A stretch of DNA of 64,000 nt from assembly GCF_030758345.1 (NCBI RefSeq), contig NZ_JAVAMO010000001.1, positions 496,001-560,000 of the forward strand. The letters run 5' to 3'. This DNA comes from Ruegeria discodermiae. Lineage in GTDB: Bacteria; Pseudomonadota; Alphaproteobacteria; Rhodobacterales; Rhodobacteraceae. The notes under the pieces are model-generated. The model was not told where the DNA came from, searched no databases, and saw only the letters and a program-made list of their open reading frames with translations. The first letter of the stretch is position 1. Each line of letters opens with the position of its first letter. Below are positions 1 through 9,693 of this stretch, piece by piece. The translations under genes were made by a program, and so were the position numbers.

Positions 1-1080
1 CTGGCCATTGTTGCGGGTCAGCGTGGTCGAGACCTCGTCGGGGTCGAGCTTGGCCAGCTCCAGCGCGATATCCTTGGGGATTTCCGAGGGCTTCACGTTT
101 TTGCGTTCCAGCACGGTTTCGGGCTGGCCCTTGGCGATGCCATAAAGATCATCGCAGGTATCGATCCGCTCAGTGATTTCGGCGGCCCTGGACAGCGCTT
201 CAGGGGTGCGGCCACCGGAGATGAAATAGGTGGCATAATCGATGCTCGCATAGGGGGGCGTGCCGGTTGCGACTTCCTGAATGCCGCGCATCTGGAACAG
301 GGCAATGGCGTTGGGCAGCGGGATCGGCGGTGTGATGTCACCGGGGGCCAGCGCCAGGATCTGGGGCTGCAGGGCGGGCGGGATCTGAGTGATGGGCAAC
401 CATTCTAGGCGGCCACCATTGGTGCGCGTATCTGACGCCGAATACTGCGCTGCAGCGGCTGAGAAAGCGTCATAACCCTGGACTTGCGAAATCTCTTTGG
501 CCAGCTCCTCGGCTTGCGCAAGGGTCTGAGGGGTGATCGGAATGATCACCTCCGACATCAGCACCCGCAACCCGCCGCTGCCACCTGCCTGACCCAGCGC
601 GCGGTCGATCTCCTGCTGGGTGGGGCGGGCCTGTGACAGGTAGCGCGCCTGAACATAATCGCGCCAAGCTAACTGGTTACGGACGAAATCGCGCAGCGTT
701 TCCTGTGAAATACCAACGTCGGTCAACGCCTCAACAAACTCTTCGCCCGTCAGATCGGCGCGGCTGGCAAATTCGTCGATCCCAAGCTGCACATCCTCAG
801 GCGCCACCTCGATTCCGGCCTCGCCAATCACCTGTTGGCGCAGGCGGTCGTCGATCAGCGCTTGGCGGGCGTCTTTTTCGGGGTCGCCGGGCAGGTTCAG
901 GATATCCATGAACCTGACACGCTGCTCGAGTTCGAAATTGGTGATGATCCCCTGATTGACGCGGATCGCGGGCGAGAACAGGCCCTGCGCCTGCGCCGTA
1001 CCCTGGGTCAGGATCACGCTCAGCACCAGGGCGATGCCAAGCGCGAGAGGTCTCGTCAACTGTGTCAGGTCTTTCTGCAT
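1..1080 (-). CDS. surA: SurA-type periplasmic chaperone / peptidyl-prolyl isomerase (C-terminus cut by window edge)
   Basis: The reading frame opens at the ATG at 1080 and runs off the left edge, so 360 residues are seen and the stop is outside. Residues 1 to about 32 form a signal peptide ending near AQA, followed by a SurA N-terminal helical domain and the start of a parvulin-type PPIase domain (segment QYSASDTRTNGGRLEWLP). SurA escorts outer-membrane proteins, including LptD, through the periplasm. It overlaps the lptD stop by 16 nt and so is probably co-transcribed with lptF-lptG-lptD. Function is inferred from family resemblance and context. Confidence 0.88.
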   Translation of the reverse strand, partial: MQKDLTQLTRPLALGIALVLSVILTQGTAQAQGLFSPAIRVNQGIITNFELEQRVRFMDILNLPGDPEKDARQALIDDRLRQQVIGEAGIEVAPEDVQLGIDEFASRADLTGEEFVEALTDVGISQETLRDFVRNQLAWRDYVQARYLSQARPTQQEIDRALGQAGGSGGLRVLMSEVIIPITPQTLAQAEELAKEISQVQGYDAFSAAAAQYSASDTRTNGGRLEWLPITQIPPALQPQILALAPGDITPPIPLPNAIALFQMRGIQEVATGTPPYASIDYATYFISGGRTPEALSRAAEITERIDTCDDLYGIAKGQPETVLERKNVKPSEIPKDIALELAKLDPDEVSTTLTRNNGQ

Positions 1081-3221
1081 GATCGCCTGTATTCTTTGCT
1101 TGCGCCTTCGACGGCAAACCCGTCCAGTGAAAGCGAGATTCCGAAGTCCGTGGACGGTTCCACGCTGGTTGAGGATGTATAGCGGCGGCTCAGGGAAATG
1201 TTAATGGTCAGGCATTCGTTCTTGTAGATGGCTCCGATCCCGGTTCGCACCGCGCGCGAGTCCTGAATATCATAGCGCACATCCGCCAGCGCCCGCCAGT
1301 TCGGATCGACCTGATAGCCACCATCAAACCACACTTCCGAGACTGCCATGTCACGGTCTTCCTGCGGATCACGCCCAAGCCAGAGATAGGTGCTGCTGAA
1401 ATTCAGCCGCTCGCTGAACCAGTCTGCCCGTACCTCTGCCTTGTTGAAATTGAACGACCCGTTCAGCAGACCCCGCGTAGTCAGGGCCAGCCCGTTATCC
1501 ATGCGAATCTGCCCGGCGAGCAGCAGGTCAGACGAGGTGCCGTTCAGCCCCGATGTCTTGGTGAAGTTCGCGTTCGCGTATTGCCGGAACACCTGACCGA
1601 TCGTGGCATAGGCCTGCCAGCCATTCGGATCGAACCGCGCCCAGTTCAGGCCATATACGAAGGTTGCGCCATCCTCGCGCACATCAGGTGCCGGAAAGCG
1701 TGACAGGCGCAGCAGATCGCCCTGATCGAATTCAACAAAGCCGCTTTCGTCATTTGGAACGTCCTGATTGGTCACATGGGTCCAGCCCACCTGCGCGATC
1801 GGTTCGAGATATTGCGTGGCACCGGAGTCCTCGCGACGCGTCATCGGATAGCGCAGGGTAAGCGCCGCCCGCGGTGTCGCGCGCAGAATACTGTCGGGAG
1901 AGGTGGTGTCGTCGCGAATCTCGAACCCGTCCACCGATGTACCCAGATGCAGATCGGTGCGCAGGCCCGTGCCCAGAATCCAACGGCGGTCCCAGGCCGC
2001 ATCGGCCGTTGCACGAGCAAGATCGCGACCGACAATGTCCTCGTTCGAAGACCTGTGATGGGCATGCCCCTCAAAGCTCAGGCGAAACTCGCCGCCGATC
2101 CGGGACGGGAAATAGCGCCTCTCATAGTCCAGATCGATCACGGCAGAGGCGGTCTCGCCATCCTGGTCATCGTCACGCAGCGACTTGTAGTGAATGAAAC
2201 GGGCCAGGAAAGCCTCGTCGCGGGTGGTACGCTCCAGCGCGACCTGGCTGCGCAGACGGTCAAAATCGGGCAGGCCGTAATCCAGCAGATAGCCATCATC
2301 AGAGACGGTTTTGAGGTCGAAGCTGAGCTTGTAGCCATTGCGCAGCGCAAATGCCCCGTCCGCAAAGAGATACCCTCGGTCCTCGCCCGGCAGAATATCA
2401 TCGCGGGTAAACGCGCCGTTGATGTTGATGCGACCGCGCCGGAAGGCCTGCCGATAGCGGAAGCCCAGCGTTCTTGTCTTGGGCGACAGGTAGGGCGTCA
2501 GCGTCAAATCCCGGTGATCGCCGATCTTGAAGAAATAGGGCACCCGCACCCCAACCCCCAATTGCGAGGTGGACCGGATCGAGGGCACAAGGAACCCGCT
2601 TGCGCGGTCAAGCGTCGGGTCGGGCAGGCGCAGGGCCGGAAAATAGAAGATCGGCACATCCAGAACCCGGAACTGCGCCCCTTCGAAATAGAGCTGCCGC
2701 TCGGCCTGATCATGGGTCACCTTCTGCGCCCGGATCTGCCAGAGCGGCGGGCGGCCATCCTCGCAGACATGACATGAGGTGACGGCGGTCTTGTAGAGCT
2801 GCGTATAGCGGCCTCCGACGCGGGTCATCTGCAGCGAGGCCAGCTGCACCTGCTGCTCGAACACCATGCGCGCGCCGCGCAACAGGCCGTTCTGTAAGCC
2901 CTGATCCATCTCGGCGGCATTGGCCAGAATAGTGATCTCGCCGCCTTGATCGATGCGGATCGGGCCTTCGATGGATAAGGTGCCGTTTTCGCGGTCAAAG
3001 GTGATCTTTTGCGCCCGCAGCCGCACGTCGCCCTGATAGGCCTCGACATTGCCTTCTGCGATCAGTTGCCGCTCGGGCGTGATAAAGACCTGATCGGCCA
3101 CCAGCAGCGCCGGGGTCTGTTCCAGTGTTTCGGAGTCTGGCGGCAGGGCGGTGGTCTGCGCTTGCACGGAAGGGGCCGCAGCCAAACAGGCAAGCAAGAG
3201 GACAAGGGGCAGTCGGGGCAT
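1065..3221 (-). CDS. lptD: LPS-assembly protein LptD
   Basis: 718 residues. A signal peptide (about residues 1-21, ending VQAQ) precedes an OstA/LptA-like periplasmic domain (about 40-150) and a long beta-rich barrel. LptD is the outer-membrane barrel that, with LptE, inserts lipopolysaccharide into the outer leaflet. A CHVC motif follows the N-terminal domain and single cysteines lie near the C-terminus, as expected if N- and C-terminal parts are joined by disulfides as in the E. coli protein. It shares one base with lptG upstream and overlaps surA downstream. Family assignment is strong; lptE is not in the window. Confidence 0.95.
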   Translation of the reverse strand: MPRLPLVLLLACLAAAPSVQAQTTALPPDSETLEQTPALLVADQVFITPERQLIAEGNVEAYQGDVRLRAQKITFDRENGTLSIEGPIRIDQGGEITILANAAEMDQGLQNGLLRGARMVFEQQVQLASLQMTRVGGRYTQLYKTAVTSCHVCEDGRPPLWQIRAQKVTHDQAERQLYFEGAQFRVLDVPIFYFPALRLPDPTLDRASGFLVPSIRSTSQLGVGVRVPYFFKIGDHRDLTLTPYLSPKTRTLGFRYRQAFRRGRININGAFTRDDILPGEDRGYLFADGAFALRNGYKLSFDLKTVSDDGYLLDYGLPDFDRLRSQVALERTTRDEAFLARFIHYKSLRDDDQDGETASAVIDLDYERRYFPSRIGGEFRLSFEGHAHHRSSNEDIVGRDLARATADAAWDRRWILGTGLRTDLHLGTSVDGFEIRDDTTSPDSILRATPRAALTLRYPMTRREDSGATQYLEPIAQVGWTHVTNQDVPNDESGFVEFDQGDLLRLSRFPAPDVREDGATFVYGLNWARFDPNGWQAYATIGQVFRQYANANFTKTSGLNGTSSDLLLAGQIRMDNGLALTTRGLLNGSFNFNKAEVRADWFSERLNFSSTYLWLGRDPQEDRDMAVSEVWFDGGYQVDPNWRALADVRYDIQDSRAVRTGIGAIYKNECLTINISLSRRYTSSTSVEPSTDFGISLSLDGFAVEGASKEYRRSCRKT

Positions 3222-4318
3222 TATCCGTCCTCTGCGTGCAGCAGCAGACCCAGCGCCAGCATGATTGCGGCGGCCGGCGGTGCCCAGGCGGCCAACGCCG
3301 CGGGAATCTGCCCGTTTTCGCCCAGAACCTGCGCGAAATTGCGAATGAAATAGAGCGTGAAGCCCAGCAGGATCGAGGCCAGAACCGCGATGCCCGTACC
3401 GCCAAAGCGCGCGTGTCGCATGGTGAAGGCCGCGCCGATCAACACCATCGAAATCAGGAACAGCGGCCGGGCCAGTTCCACCTGCAGCCAGACCTCGTGC
3501 CGCTTGGTCGAAAACCCGGCCTCGCCCAATTGCTGGATCATCTCGGGCAGATCATAGATCGAGATGCTTTGCCGCCGCCCGATACTGTCGCGGATGCGCT
3601 CTTCGGTGATGGTTGTGCCGATCTCAAGCGTGTCATGGAAAGCGGCGTTGGTTTCCGGGTTGATCCCGGCGATCAGCGGCCAGACCTTGGCGTTGCGCAG
3701 AATCCATTGGTCATCAACCAGTTGCGCGCTTTCAGCATCAATTTGGCGCAGCGGCCCGCCATCGGGGGCATAGGTCAGGATGGTGACGCCTTGCAATGTG
3801 CGGCTGTCCTCCTCGAAACCGGTTGCGTGGATGACCGATTGCCCCTGATCATCGCCCTGCCGCAGCCAGAGACCCTCACCGCTCAGCGACAGGACAGAGG
3901 GGCCGCCATTGCGATAGGTGTCGCCCAGAATCTGTACCCGCTCCGAGGTTGCCGCCACCATCGGGTTGAGTGTCGAGACCGCAAGCCCGCCGATGCAGGC
4001 TGCAACCAGCACAGGCGCGACCAGCACGCGCAGGCCTGATCGACCGGTGGCGCGTGTGACCACCAATTCCGAGCTGCGCGCCAGCCCGACAAACAGCACG
4101 ATGGTCGACAGGATCATCAGCAAGGGTAGGATTTCGTTGATAGCGGCAGGGGCGCTCAGCAGCGTCAGGGTGAAGATCTGACCGATGCTGACATCCTCGC
4201 CCTCGAAACGGCGCAGCTGTTCGATCAAGTCAATCAGCAGGATGAGGGTCAGAAAGACCATGCCGATCACCATGAACCCCTGCATGAAACGGCGGGCGAA
4301 ATAGCGGTCCAGAATCAT
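3221..4318 (-). CDS. lptG: LPS export ABC transporter permease LptG
   Basis: 365 residues with the LptF/LptG fold: N-terminal transmembrane helices (about 15-35, 55-75, 95-120), a central periplasmic beta-jellyroll region (about 130-270) and three C-terminal helices. LptG pairs with LptF and LptB to extract LPS from the inner membrane and pass it to the periplasmic bridge. The start ATG overlaps the lptF stop by 4 nt and its stop touches the lptD start, so the three are translationally coupled. The assignment as LptG rather than LptF follows from gene order (LptF first) and sequence style. LptB is not in the window. Confidence 0.92.
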   Translation of the reverse strand: MILDRYFARRFMQGFMVIGMVFLTLILLIDLIEQLRRFEGEDVSIGQIFTLTLLSAPAAINEILPLLMILSTIVLFVGLARSSELVVTRATGRSGLRVLVAPVLVAACIGGLAVSTLNPMVAATSERVQILGDTYRNGGPSVLSLSGEGLWLRQGDDQGQSVIHATGFEEDSRTLQGVTILTYAPDGGPLRQIDAESAQLVDDQWILRNAKVWPLIAGINPETNAAFHDTLEIGTTITEERIRDSIGRRQSISIYDLPEMIQQLGEAGFSTKRHEVWLQVELARPLFLISMVLIGAAFTMRHARFGGTGIAVLASILLGFTLYFIRNFAQVLGENGQIPAALAAWAPPAAAIMLALGLLLHAEDG

Positions 4319-5454
4319 GTCGCCTGTCCCCCGGTCTGGCGCGACCCGCGCAGGATGACCGAAAGCGGCCGCGATCCGATCTGCAGGAACAGGCAGGCAA
4401 TCGCGATCCCCAGCACCGTGGGCAGATAGGTCAGCGGCCAGAGGCTGGCATCCTCCAGCACCGCATCCGACACCACACCGCGCAGCACCTCAAGACAGAT
4501 CAGGATCACAAAGGCCAGCAGCGCCTGCTGCCAAACGCCAAACCGCGAGAACCCGCCCAGCATTAGCGTGGCATAGCCGATCATCGTCACCGCGATACAG
4601 ACCAGCGCCCGGGCAAAGCGCAGATGCAGCTCTTCGGCGATCTTGCCGGGGCTCAGCTCGTCCTGTTCCCCGACTCCTTCGGGGTCGCGGATCATTTCGA
4701 TCGTCGGGATGGCGCGTACATTGCGTTTGCGCATTTCGCTGCGGCGGATCAGGCTGGTAATGTCGTAAGAAAAGTCGGAAAAAGCGGTCGAGGACAGCGT
4801 GTTGCCCGCCTTGTTAAGACGCAGTGCCAGCCCGTCCACCATGATCAGATTGGCATTGTCGCCATCACGCACCAGAAACGCCTTGGCTCCGGTATAGATG
4901 GTGCTTTCTTCCGGATTGCGGCGATCGGACAGGAACACGTCGTTGAGCGTGCCGTCTGTGTCGATCTGGCGGATATAGAAGGTGACACCATCGGCCGGGT
5001 TCAGAAAGCTGCCCTCGGTCAACAGGCGCGCGGTGACATTGCGGGCCACCTCGGATTGGCGTAGTTCCAACTGCTGGATCGAAGAGGGCAGCAGGAAGTT
5101 GGTCAGCGCGCTCATCATCAGCGCGGTTACCAGACCAAAGACGATGGCGGGCCGTGCCAGTCGCCAGGGGCCGGAGCCTGTGGCCTGCATCACCGTCAAC
5201 TCGCTGTCGTTCTTGAGCCGGTTGGTGACATAGACCGCCGCCGCAAACGCCGCCAGAGGCAGAACCATGCGGATCAGGTTGGGCAGGGCCAGCGCAGTGA
5301 ATTCCAGGAAAACCAGCGCCGACTGGCCATCGCTGATCAGCGTATCAAACAGCGACACCGCCCGGTTGATCCAGAAGACGGCAACCAGAATCAGGGCAAA
5401 AAACCCGAAGAAGAGCAGAAACTGCGACAGCACATATCTGTCGTATCGTGTCAC
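4315..5454 (-). CDS. lptF: LPS export ABC transporter permease LptF
   Basis: 379 residues, first gene of the minus-strand lpt-surA unit. It has the same architecture as lptG: three N-terminal membrane helices, a periplasmic jellyroll domain and three C-terminal helices. The N-terminus MTRYDRYVLSQFLLFFGFF is typical of LptF in Rhodobacteraceae. It is divergent from pepA across a 135-bp intergenic stretch (5455-5589) that should hold the promoters for both directions, although I see no unambiguous -35/-10 pair there. Confidence 0.92.
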   Translation of the reverse strand: MTRYDRYVLSQFLLFFGFFALILVAVFWINRAVSLFDTLISDGQSALVFLEFTALALPNLIRMVLPLAAFAAAVYVTNRLKNDSELTVMQATGSGPWRLARPAIVFGLVTALMMSALTNFLLPSSIQQLELRQSEVARNVTARLLTEGSFLNPADGVTFYIRQIDTDGTLNDVFLSDRRNPEESTIYTGAKAFLVRDGDNANLIMVDGLALRLNKAGNTLSSTAFSDFSYDITSLIRRSEMRKRNVRAIPTIEMIRDPEGVGEQDELSPGKIAEELHLRFARALVCIAVTMIGYATLMLGGFSRFGVWQQALLAFVILICLEVLRGVVSDAVLEDASLWPLTYLPTVLGIAIACLFLQIGSRPLSVILRGSRQTGGQAT

Positions 5455-5589
5455 TGCGATCTCCTCGAACCTGCCAATCGTTTCTTTTCGCGCGACATTA
5501 GATCAAATGATGCGCCGGGAAAACTGCTATCTGGTCAAGGCAGGGGCATCGCGTTACCTCTTGGGGCAAATGATGCCAAGGAGCCGCAG

Positions 5590-7062
5590 ATGAGCAGCCT
5601 GATCCCGATCCGTTTCCAGCCCACCGATCTCGACACCATCGCCGAAGCCACCGGTCGCGTGGTTATCATCGTGCCGCCCGAAGGCAAGCTGGACCCGGCA
5701 GCGCGGCGCGCCAACCGGCTGACCAAGGGCGGCGTGGCGCGGCTGGTCGAGAGCGAGAAGTTCGAAAAGGCCAAATCCGGTCAGGTGATCACGCTGGCCT
5801 GGCCTGCGGGTATGCAGGCCGAGGCGCTGGATGTGCTTGTGCTGCCGCGCCGTCCGTCTGTGACCGAGGCCCGCAAGGCAGGCGCAGCACTTGCCAAGGT
5901 CAAGGGTGCGGCTGCAATGCAGGTCATGGCCGGTAGCCAGAACAAGGCTGAGGATCTGGCGCTTGGCGTCGCTCTGCGAAGCTACAGCTTTGATGCGCAT
6001 AAAACGGCGGATGCCGAGGACCCGGGCGAGGTGGTGATCGCGCATACCAAATCCGATGAGGTTGCCGAGGCTGCTGCACCCCTGCTGGCGATTGCCGAGG
6101 GCGTGCATATGACCCGCGACCTGATCAACGAACCGGCCAATGTGCTGACCACCACGGAGTTTGCCGACCGTGTCAGCGCCCTGTCCGAGCTGGGCGTCCT
6201 GGTCGAGATCCTCGAAGAGGACAAACTAGCCGAACTGGGCATGCGCACGCTGTTGAGCGTCGGGCAGGGCTCCGACAGCCCCTCGAAAGTGGCCGTAATG
6301 CAGTGGAAGGGCGGCGCCAAGGATGACGCGCCGCTGGCGCTGGTCGGCAAGGGCGTGGTGTTTGACACCGGTGGCATCTCGCTCAAGCCGTCGGCGGGCA
6401 TGGAAGACATGACCATGGACATGGGCGGCGCGGGGGTTGTCGCGGGCACCATGAAGGCGCTGGCGCTGCGTAAGGCCAAGGCCAATGTGGTCGGCCTGAT
6501 CGGTCTGGTGGAAAACATGCCCTCGGGCAATGCCACGCGGCCCGGCGACGTGGTGACCTCGATGAAAGGCGACACGGTCGAGATCATCAATACCGACGCC
6601 GAGGGCCGCCTCGTGCTGTGCGACGTGATGTGGTACGCGCAGGAGCGGTTCAAACCGGCGGGCATGATCGATCTGGCGACGCTCACCGGCGCGATCATCA
6701 TCGGCTTGGGGCATGAGAATGCCGGGGTGTTTTCCAACAATGACGAGCTGTGCAATAGCTTCCTCAAGGCGGCAGGGGCCGAGGATGAGGGGGCCTGGCG
6801 GATGCCGCTGGGCAAGGCCTATGACGACCTGCTGAAATCCCGGATTGCGGACATGAAGAATATCGGCGGTCGCCCGGCAGGTTCGATCACCGCCGCGCAG
6901 TTTTTGGCCCGTTTCGTGAAAGAGGACACACCCTGGATTCACCTCGACATCGCCGGGGTCGCTTCGGTCAAGGGTGAGACCTCTTATGCGCCCAAAGGGG
7001 CGACCGGCTGGGGTGTGATGGCGCTCAACCGGCTGGTGCAGGACAAGTTCGAGCAGGGCTGA
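5590..7062 (+). CDS. pepA: Leucyl (cytosol) aminopeptidase PepA
   Basis: 490 residues, family M17. The signature NTDAEGRL, which carries metal-binding and catalytic residues, is at about residues 334-341, and the upstream GKGVVFDTGGISLKP segment supplies the Lys/Asp metal ligands. The enzyme removes N-terminal residues from peptides using two divalent metals and acts as a hexamer in the cytoplasm. Some PepA proteins also bind DNA and assist XerCD recombination, but nothing here shows that. Length is normal. holC begins 2 nt after the stop, so the pair is likely one operon. Confidence 0.95.
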   Translation: MSSLIPIRFQPTDLDTIAEATGRVVIIVPPEGKLDPAARRANRLTKGGVARLVESEKFEKAKSGQVITLAWPAGMQAEALDVLVLPRRPSVTEARKAGAALAKVKGAAAMQVMAGSQNKAEDLALGVALRSYSFDAHKTADAEDPGEVVIAHTKSDEVAEAAAPLLAIAEGVHMTRDLINEPANVLTTTEFADRVSALSELGVLVEILEEDKLAELGMRTLLSVGQGSDSPSKVAVMQWKGGAKDDAPLALVGKGVVFDTGGISLKPSAGMEDMTMDMGGAGVVAGTMKALALRKAKANVVGLIGLVENMPSGNATRPGDVVTSMKGDTVEIINTDAEGRLVLCDVMWYAQERFKPAGMIDLATLTGAIIIGLGHENAGVFSNNDELCNSFLKAAGAEDEGAWRMPLGKAYDDLLKSRIADMKNIGGRPAGSITAAQFLARFVKEDTPWIHLDIAGVASVKGETSYAPKGATGWGVMALNRLVQDKFEQG

Positions 7063-7063
7063 G

Positions 7064-7528
7064 ATGGGGGCTGCCTACTTCTACCACCTGACCCGGCGGC
7101 CATTGGAGCAGACGCTGCCCGTGTTGCTGGAAAAGGCCCGCGGCGCGGGCTGGCGGATCGCCGTGCGGGGCACCGATGCGGGGCGGCTGGACTGGCTGGA
7201 TGAACGGCTGTGGCTTCACCCCGAAGAGGGGTTTCTGCCCCATGGCCGTGCCGGCGGTCCGCATGACGCGGCCCAGCCCATCCTGCTGACAGACCGTGCC
7301 GAAGCGGCAAACGACCCGGCCTGCGTCATGACGATCGACGGCGCGGAGATCTCACCCGAGGAAATCGCCGCGCTGGAACGGGTCTGCATCCTGTTTGACG
7401 GCAACGACCCCGAGGCGGTCCAGCGCGCGCGCGGTCAATGGAAATCCCTGACTGACGCTGGCTGCGCCGCGCAATACTGGTCCGAGGAATCGGGCCGCTG
7501 GGAGAAGAAGGCCGAGAGCGCGGGATAA
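7064..7528 (+). CDS. holC: DNA polymerase III subunit chi
   Basis: 154 residues, matching the chi family (N-terminal AAYFYHLTRRPLEQTLP, then a Rossmann-like core with LDWLDERLW). Chi links the clamp loader to SSB during replication. The ATG at 7064 lies 1 nt after the pepA stop, and pepA-holC is a frequent gene pair in alphaproteobacteria. The gene converges on the methyltransferase at 7577 with a 48-bp gap in which I see no convincing terminator. Confidence 0.9.
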   Translation: MGAAYFYHLTRRPLEQTLPVLLEKARGAGWRIAVRGTDAGRLDWLDERLWLHPEEGFLPHGRAGGPHDAAQPILLTDRAEAANDPACVMTIDGAEISPEEIAALERVCILFDGNDPEAVQRARGQWKSLTDAGCAAQYWSEESGRWEKKAESAG

Positions 7529-7576
7529 CGGGGTCTGCGGTCCGTTCTCGCACGCGCTGATTTCGGGATCAGGTGG

Positions 7577-8347
7577 TCAGACGGTCTTCACCAGATGCCA
7601 GACCTGTTCGACAGGGTATGTCTTGGCCCATTCCGCCGGAATAGCCGCCCGTACTCCCTGTGCCCATTCTGGCGCGAACACCTCCTGATATCTGCTGACG
7701 GTGAAGCCGATCGTGGCAAACAACTCCATCCAGTCGGAGATTGTCAGGTTGAAACAGACCCCGCTTGGATCGAATTCGACCTCGGTCCAATCCGCGCCCC
7801 ACATGTCACGATAGGGGCGGTGCAGCGTGGAATCGCAGGGCGATCCGTCGAGCGGTGAGCAGAGCAGGGAAAGTGGGTGATTGCCCAGAAACACCAATTG
7901 CCCGCCGGGGCGCAGCAACCGCCACGCTTCGCGAAGCCATTTATCCGGCGCACACCAGATCGCTGCGCCATATTCCGAGATTGCGAAGTCAAACGAGGCG
8001 CCGAGCAGGCCGGTCTCTTCGGCATTTCCTTCCATGAACGTGATCTCAACCGCATGTTCCTTTGCAAGTCGCGCAGCGGTCACGAGTTGCAGGGGAGAGA
8101 CATCAATTGCGGTAACCCGCGCCCCGCGCCGCGCCATCCAGCCGGACACATAGGCGGTGCCGCATCCAAGCTCGATGGCATCCTTGTTGGTCAGGTCCAA
8201 CGGCAGGAGCTGCAAGGCATTATCTGGGTTGCCCCAATTCCCCCATTCAGGCGTCTCGGTACGCCAAAGACGCTCACCGACGGCAACCCAATTGGCGGCA
8301 TCGGCGTCCCAGACGTCTCGGTTCACGGAAACATAGTCGCGCGTCAT
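7577..8347 (-). CDS. Class I SAM-dependent methyltransferase
   Basis: 256 residues with a Rossmann methyltransferase fold. Motif I, AIELGCGTAYVSGWMARRG, lies at about residues 57-75; the acidic motif II follows at TAIDVSPLQ and motif IV at FDFAISEYGAAIW. The substrate cannot be read from the sequence; members with this kind of C-terminus are usually annotated only as methyltransferase domain proteins. It is convergent with holC and monocistronic as far as can be seen. Start chosen at the first ATG of the conserved N-terminus (MTRDYVSVNRDVWD). Confidence 0.85.
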   Translation of the reverse strand: MTRDYVSVNRDVWDADAANWVAVGERLWRTETPEWGNWGNPDNALQLLPLDLTNKDAIELGCGTAYVSGWMARRGARVTAIDVSPLQLVTAARLAKEHAVEITFMEGNAEETGLLGASFDFAISEYGAAIWCAPDKWLREAWRLLRPGGQLVFLGNHPLSLLCSPLDGSPCDSTLHRPYRDMWGADWTEVEFDPSGVCFNLTISDWMELFATIGFTVSRYQEVFAPEWAQGVRAAIPAEWAKTYPVEQVWHLVKTV

Positions 8348-8449
8348 GGCTCACTCTCCGGTTGTCCTGACGCTACTCTACGTCATTCTACACCTAGCTG
8401 ACACCCAGCGGCCCGCGATGATTGCAGACGAGATTGTTTCTTCGCTGAT

Positions 8450-9049
8450 TTAGCGCTGCAGGATCAAAGCGCCGTTGGTGATCTGTACGCTTGGCCAGCG
8501 CTGCAGATACTCCATCCCCAGCAGGGACCGGTCCATTTCGCCCTCATTGACCCAGGCGGTCAGGTCGTGGTCGGTGAAGCCGCCCAGGCTAACCGCGTCG
8601 ATCTCGACCGGGGCGGTGCGCACTTCGCCGTTGGCGGTCATGGCGCGACCGAAATAGTTCAGCGCATCGGTGTCGATGCCCACGCGTTCCGCGTCACGAT
8701 GGCTCAGCACCACCTGGCTGGCGCCGGTATCGACCAGGAAATCCACCGGTTTGTCGTTGATCATCAGTTGCAGGTAATAATGCCCGTCCGGCGCGCGCGG
8801 GACCGAGATGCCGCTGTCGCTGACATTCATGCGCATGCCCGGATCAACGCTGCCCTGAATATCCTGCCACAGCCCATAGGCGGCAATCACGCCGATGAAG
8901 ATAAAGGCCCATGCCGCAATCTGTTGCAGCGTTTTGTTCATGCCTTGCCGGTTCTGGGTGAAGAACCAGAACAGCAACACGGCCCCGAGCAGGGACAGAT
9001 AGGCCAGCCGTGCAATATTGTCGCCGTCCATATGCGCCACCCAATTCAC
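8450..9049 (-). CDS. Retropepsin-like aspartic protease, TIGR02281 type
   Basis: 199 residues. Two N-terminal hydrophobic helices (about 10-28 and 38-58) anchor the protein; the C-terminal half is a single-lobe aspartic protease domain with the catalytic motif FLVDTGASQVVLS (about residues 103-115). Families with one DTG motif act as homodimers like retroviral proteases. The substrate is unknown; such proteins are common and conserved in alphaproteobacteria. It lies 23 bp downstream of marC and may be co-transcribed with it. Confidence 0.85.
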   Translation of the reverse strand: MNWVAHMDGDNIARLAYLSLLGAVLLFWFFTQNRQGMNKTLQQIAAWAFIFIGVIAAYGLWQDIQGSVDPGMRMNVSDSGISVPRAPDGHYYLQLMINDKPVDFLVDTGASQVVLSHRDAERVGIDTDALNYFGRAMTANGEVRTAPVEIDAVSLGGFTDHDLTAWVNEGEMDRSLLGMEYLQRWPSVQITNGALILQR

Positions 9050-9072
9050 TGATACGAGGTCGATATAGGCGC

Positions 9073-9693
9073 TCAGCCCGCGAAACCAAAGTCCCTGAGA
9101 CCGTCCAGAATGAACTGCACGGCCAAAGCGGCCAGCAACATGCCCAACAGCCGCGTGACCACATTCAGGCCGGTCTTGCCCAGCAGCCGCCCCAGAAGGT
9201 GGGAGTTGAGGTTGAACACCAATAGGATCGCCATCACCGCCAGCATCACCGCGATCACGGTCGCAAGCCCCTCGATCCCCGGATTCTGCCCGGCCAGAAG
9301 GATGATCGTGGCGATGGCGCCAGGTCCTGCAATCAGCGGGATGGCGAGCGGAAAGACCGAGGGGTCGGGATGTTCCTCTTCCTCTGCCGTGTTCTCGCGC
9401 CGTTTTGTGCGCCGATCAAACAGCATGTCCATGGCGGTCAGGAACAGCAGCGCACCGCCCGCAACCCGAAAGGCCGACATCGAGATGCCCACGAAACCCA
9501 GCAGCGCCTCACCAAAGGCGGCAAACAGGATCAGGAGCAACGTTGCGGTGATACAGGCGCGGATCGCGATGCGCCGCCTGTTCTGCAAATCCATATCCTG
9601 GGTGATCGCCAGAAAGATCGAGGTCTGCGCGGGCGGGTCGATCACCACAAAAAGCGTGGTGAAGGCCGAGATCAGAAACGCCATGTCGATCAT
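9073..9693 (-). CDS. MarC family integral membrane protein
   Basis: 206 residues with about six transmembrane helices and the family N-terminus (FLISAFTTLFVVIDPPAQTS). A charged cytoplasmic loop (RRTKRRENTAEEEEHPD) sits near the middle. Despite the name, MarC proteins are not shown to mediate multiple antibiotic resistance and their transport substrate is unknown. Its start overlaps the ACT-domain gene stop by 4 nt, indicating translational coupling. Confidence 0.88.
   Translation of the reverse strand: MIDMAFLISAFTTLFVVIDPPAQTSIFLAITQDMDLQNRRRIAIRACITATLLLILFAAFGEALLGFVGISMSAFRVAGGALLFLTAMDMLFDRRTKRRENTAEEEEHPDPSVFPLAIPLIAGPGAIATIILLAGQNPGIEGLATVIAVMLAVMAILLVFNLNSHLLGRLLGKTGLNVVTRLLGMLLAALAVQFILDGLRDFGFAG

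Noticed and set aside
1776-2777. Long plus-strand open frame of 333 codons inside lptD
   Set aside because: It is antisense to a well-supported gene, has a Arg/Gln/Ala-rich composition typical of GC-rich shadow frames, and shows no motif.
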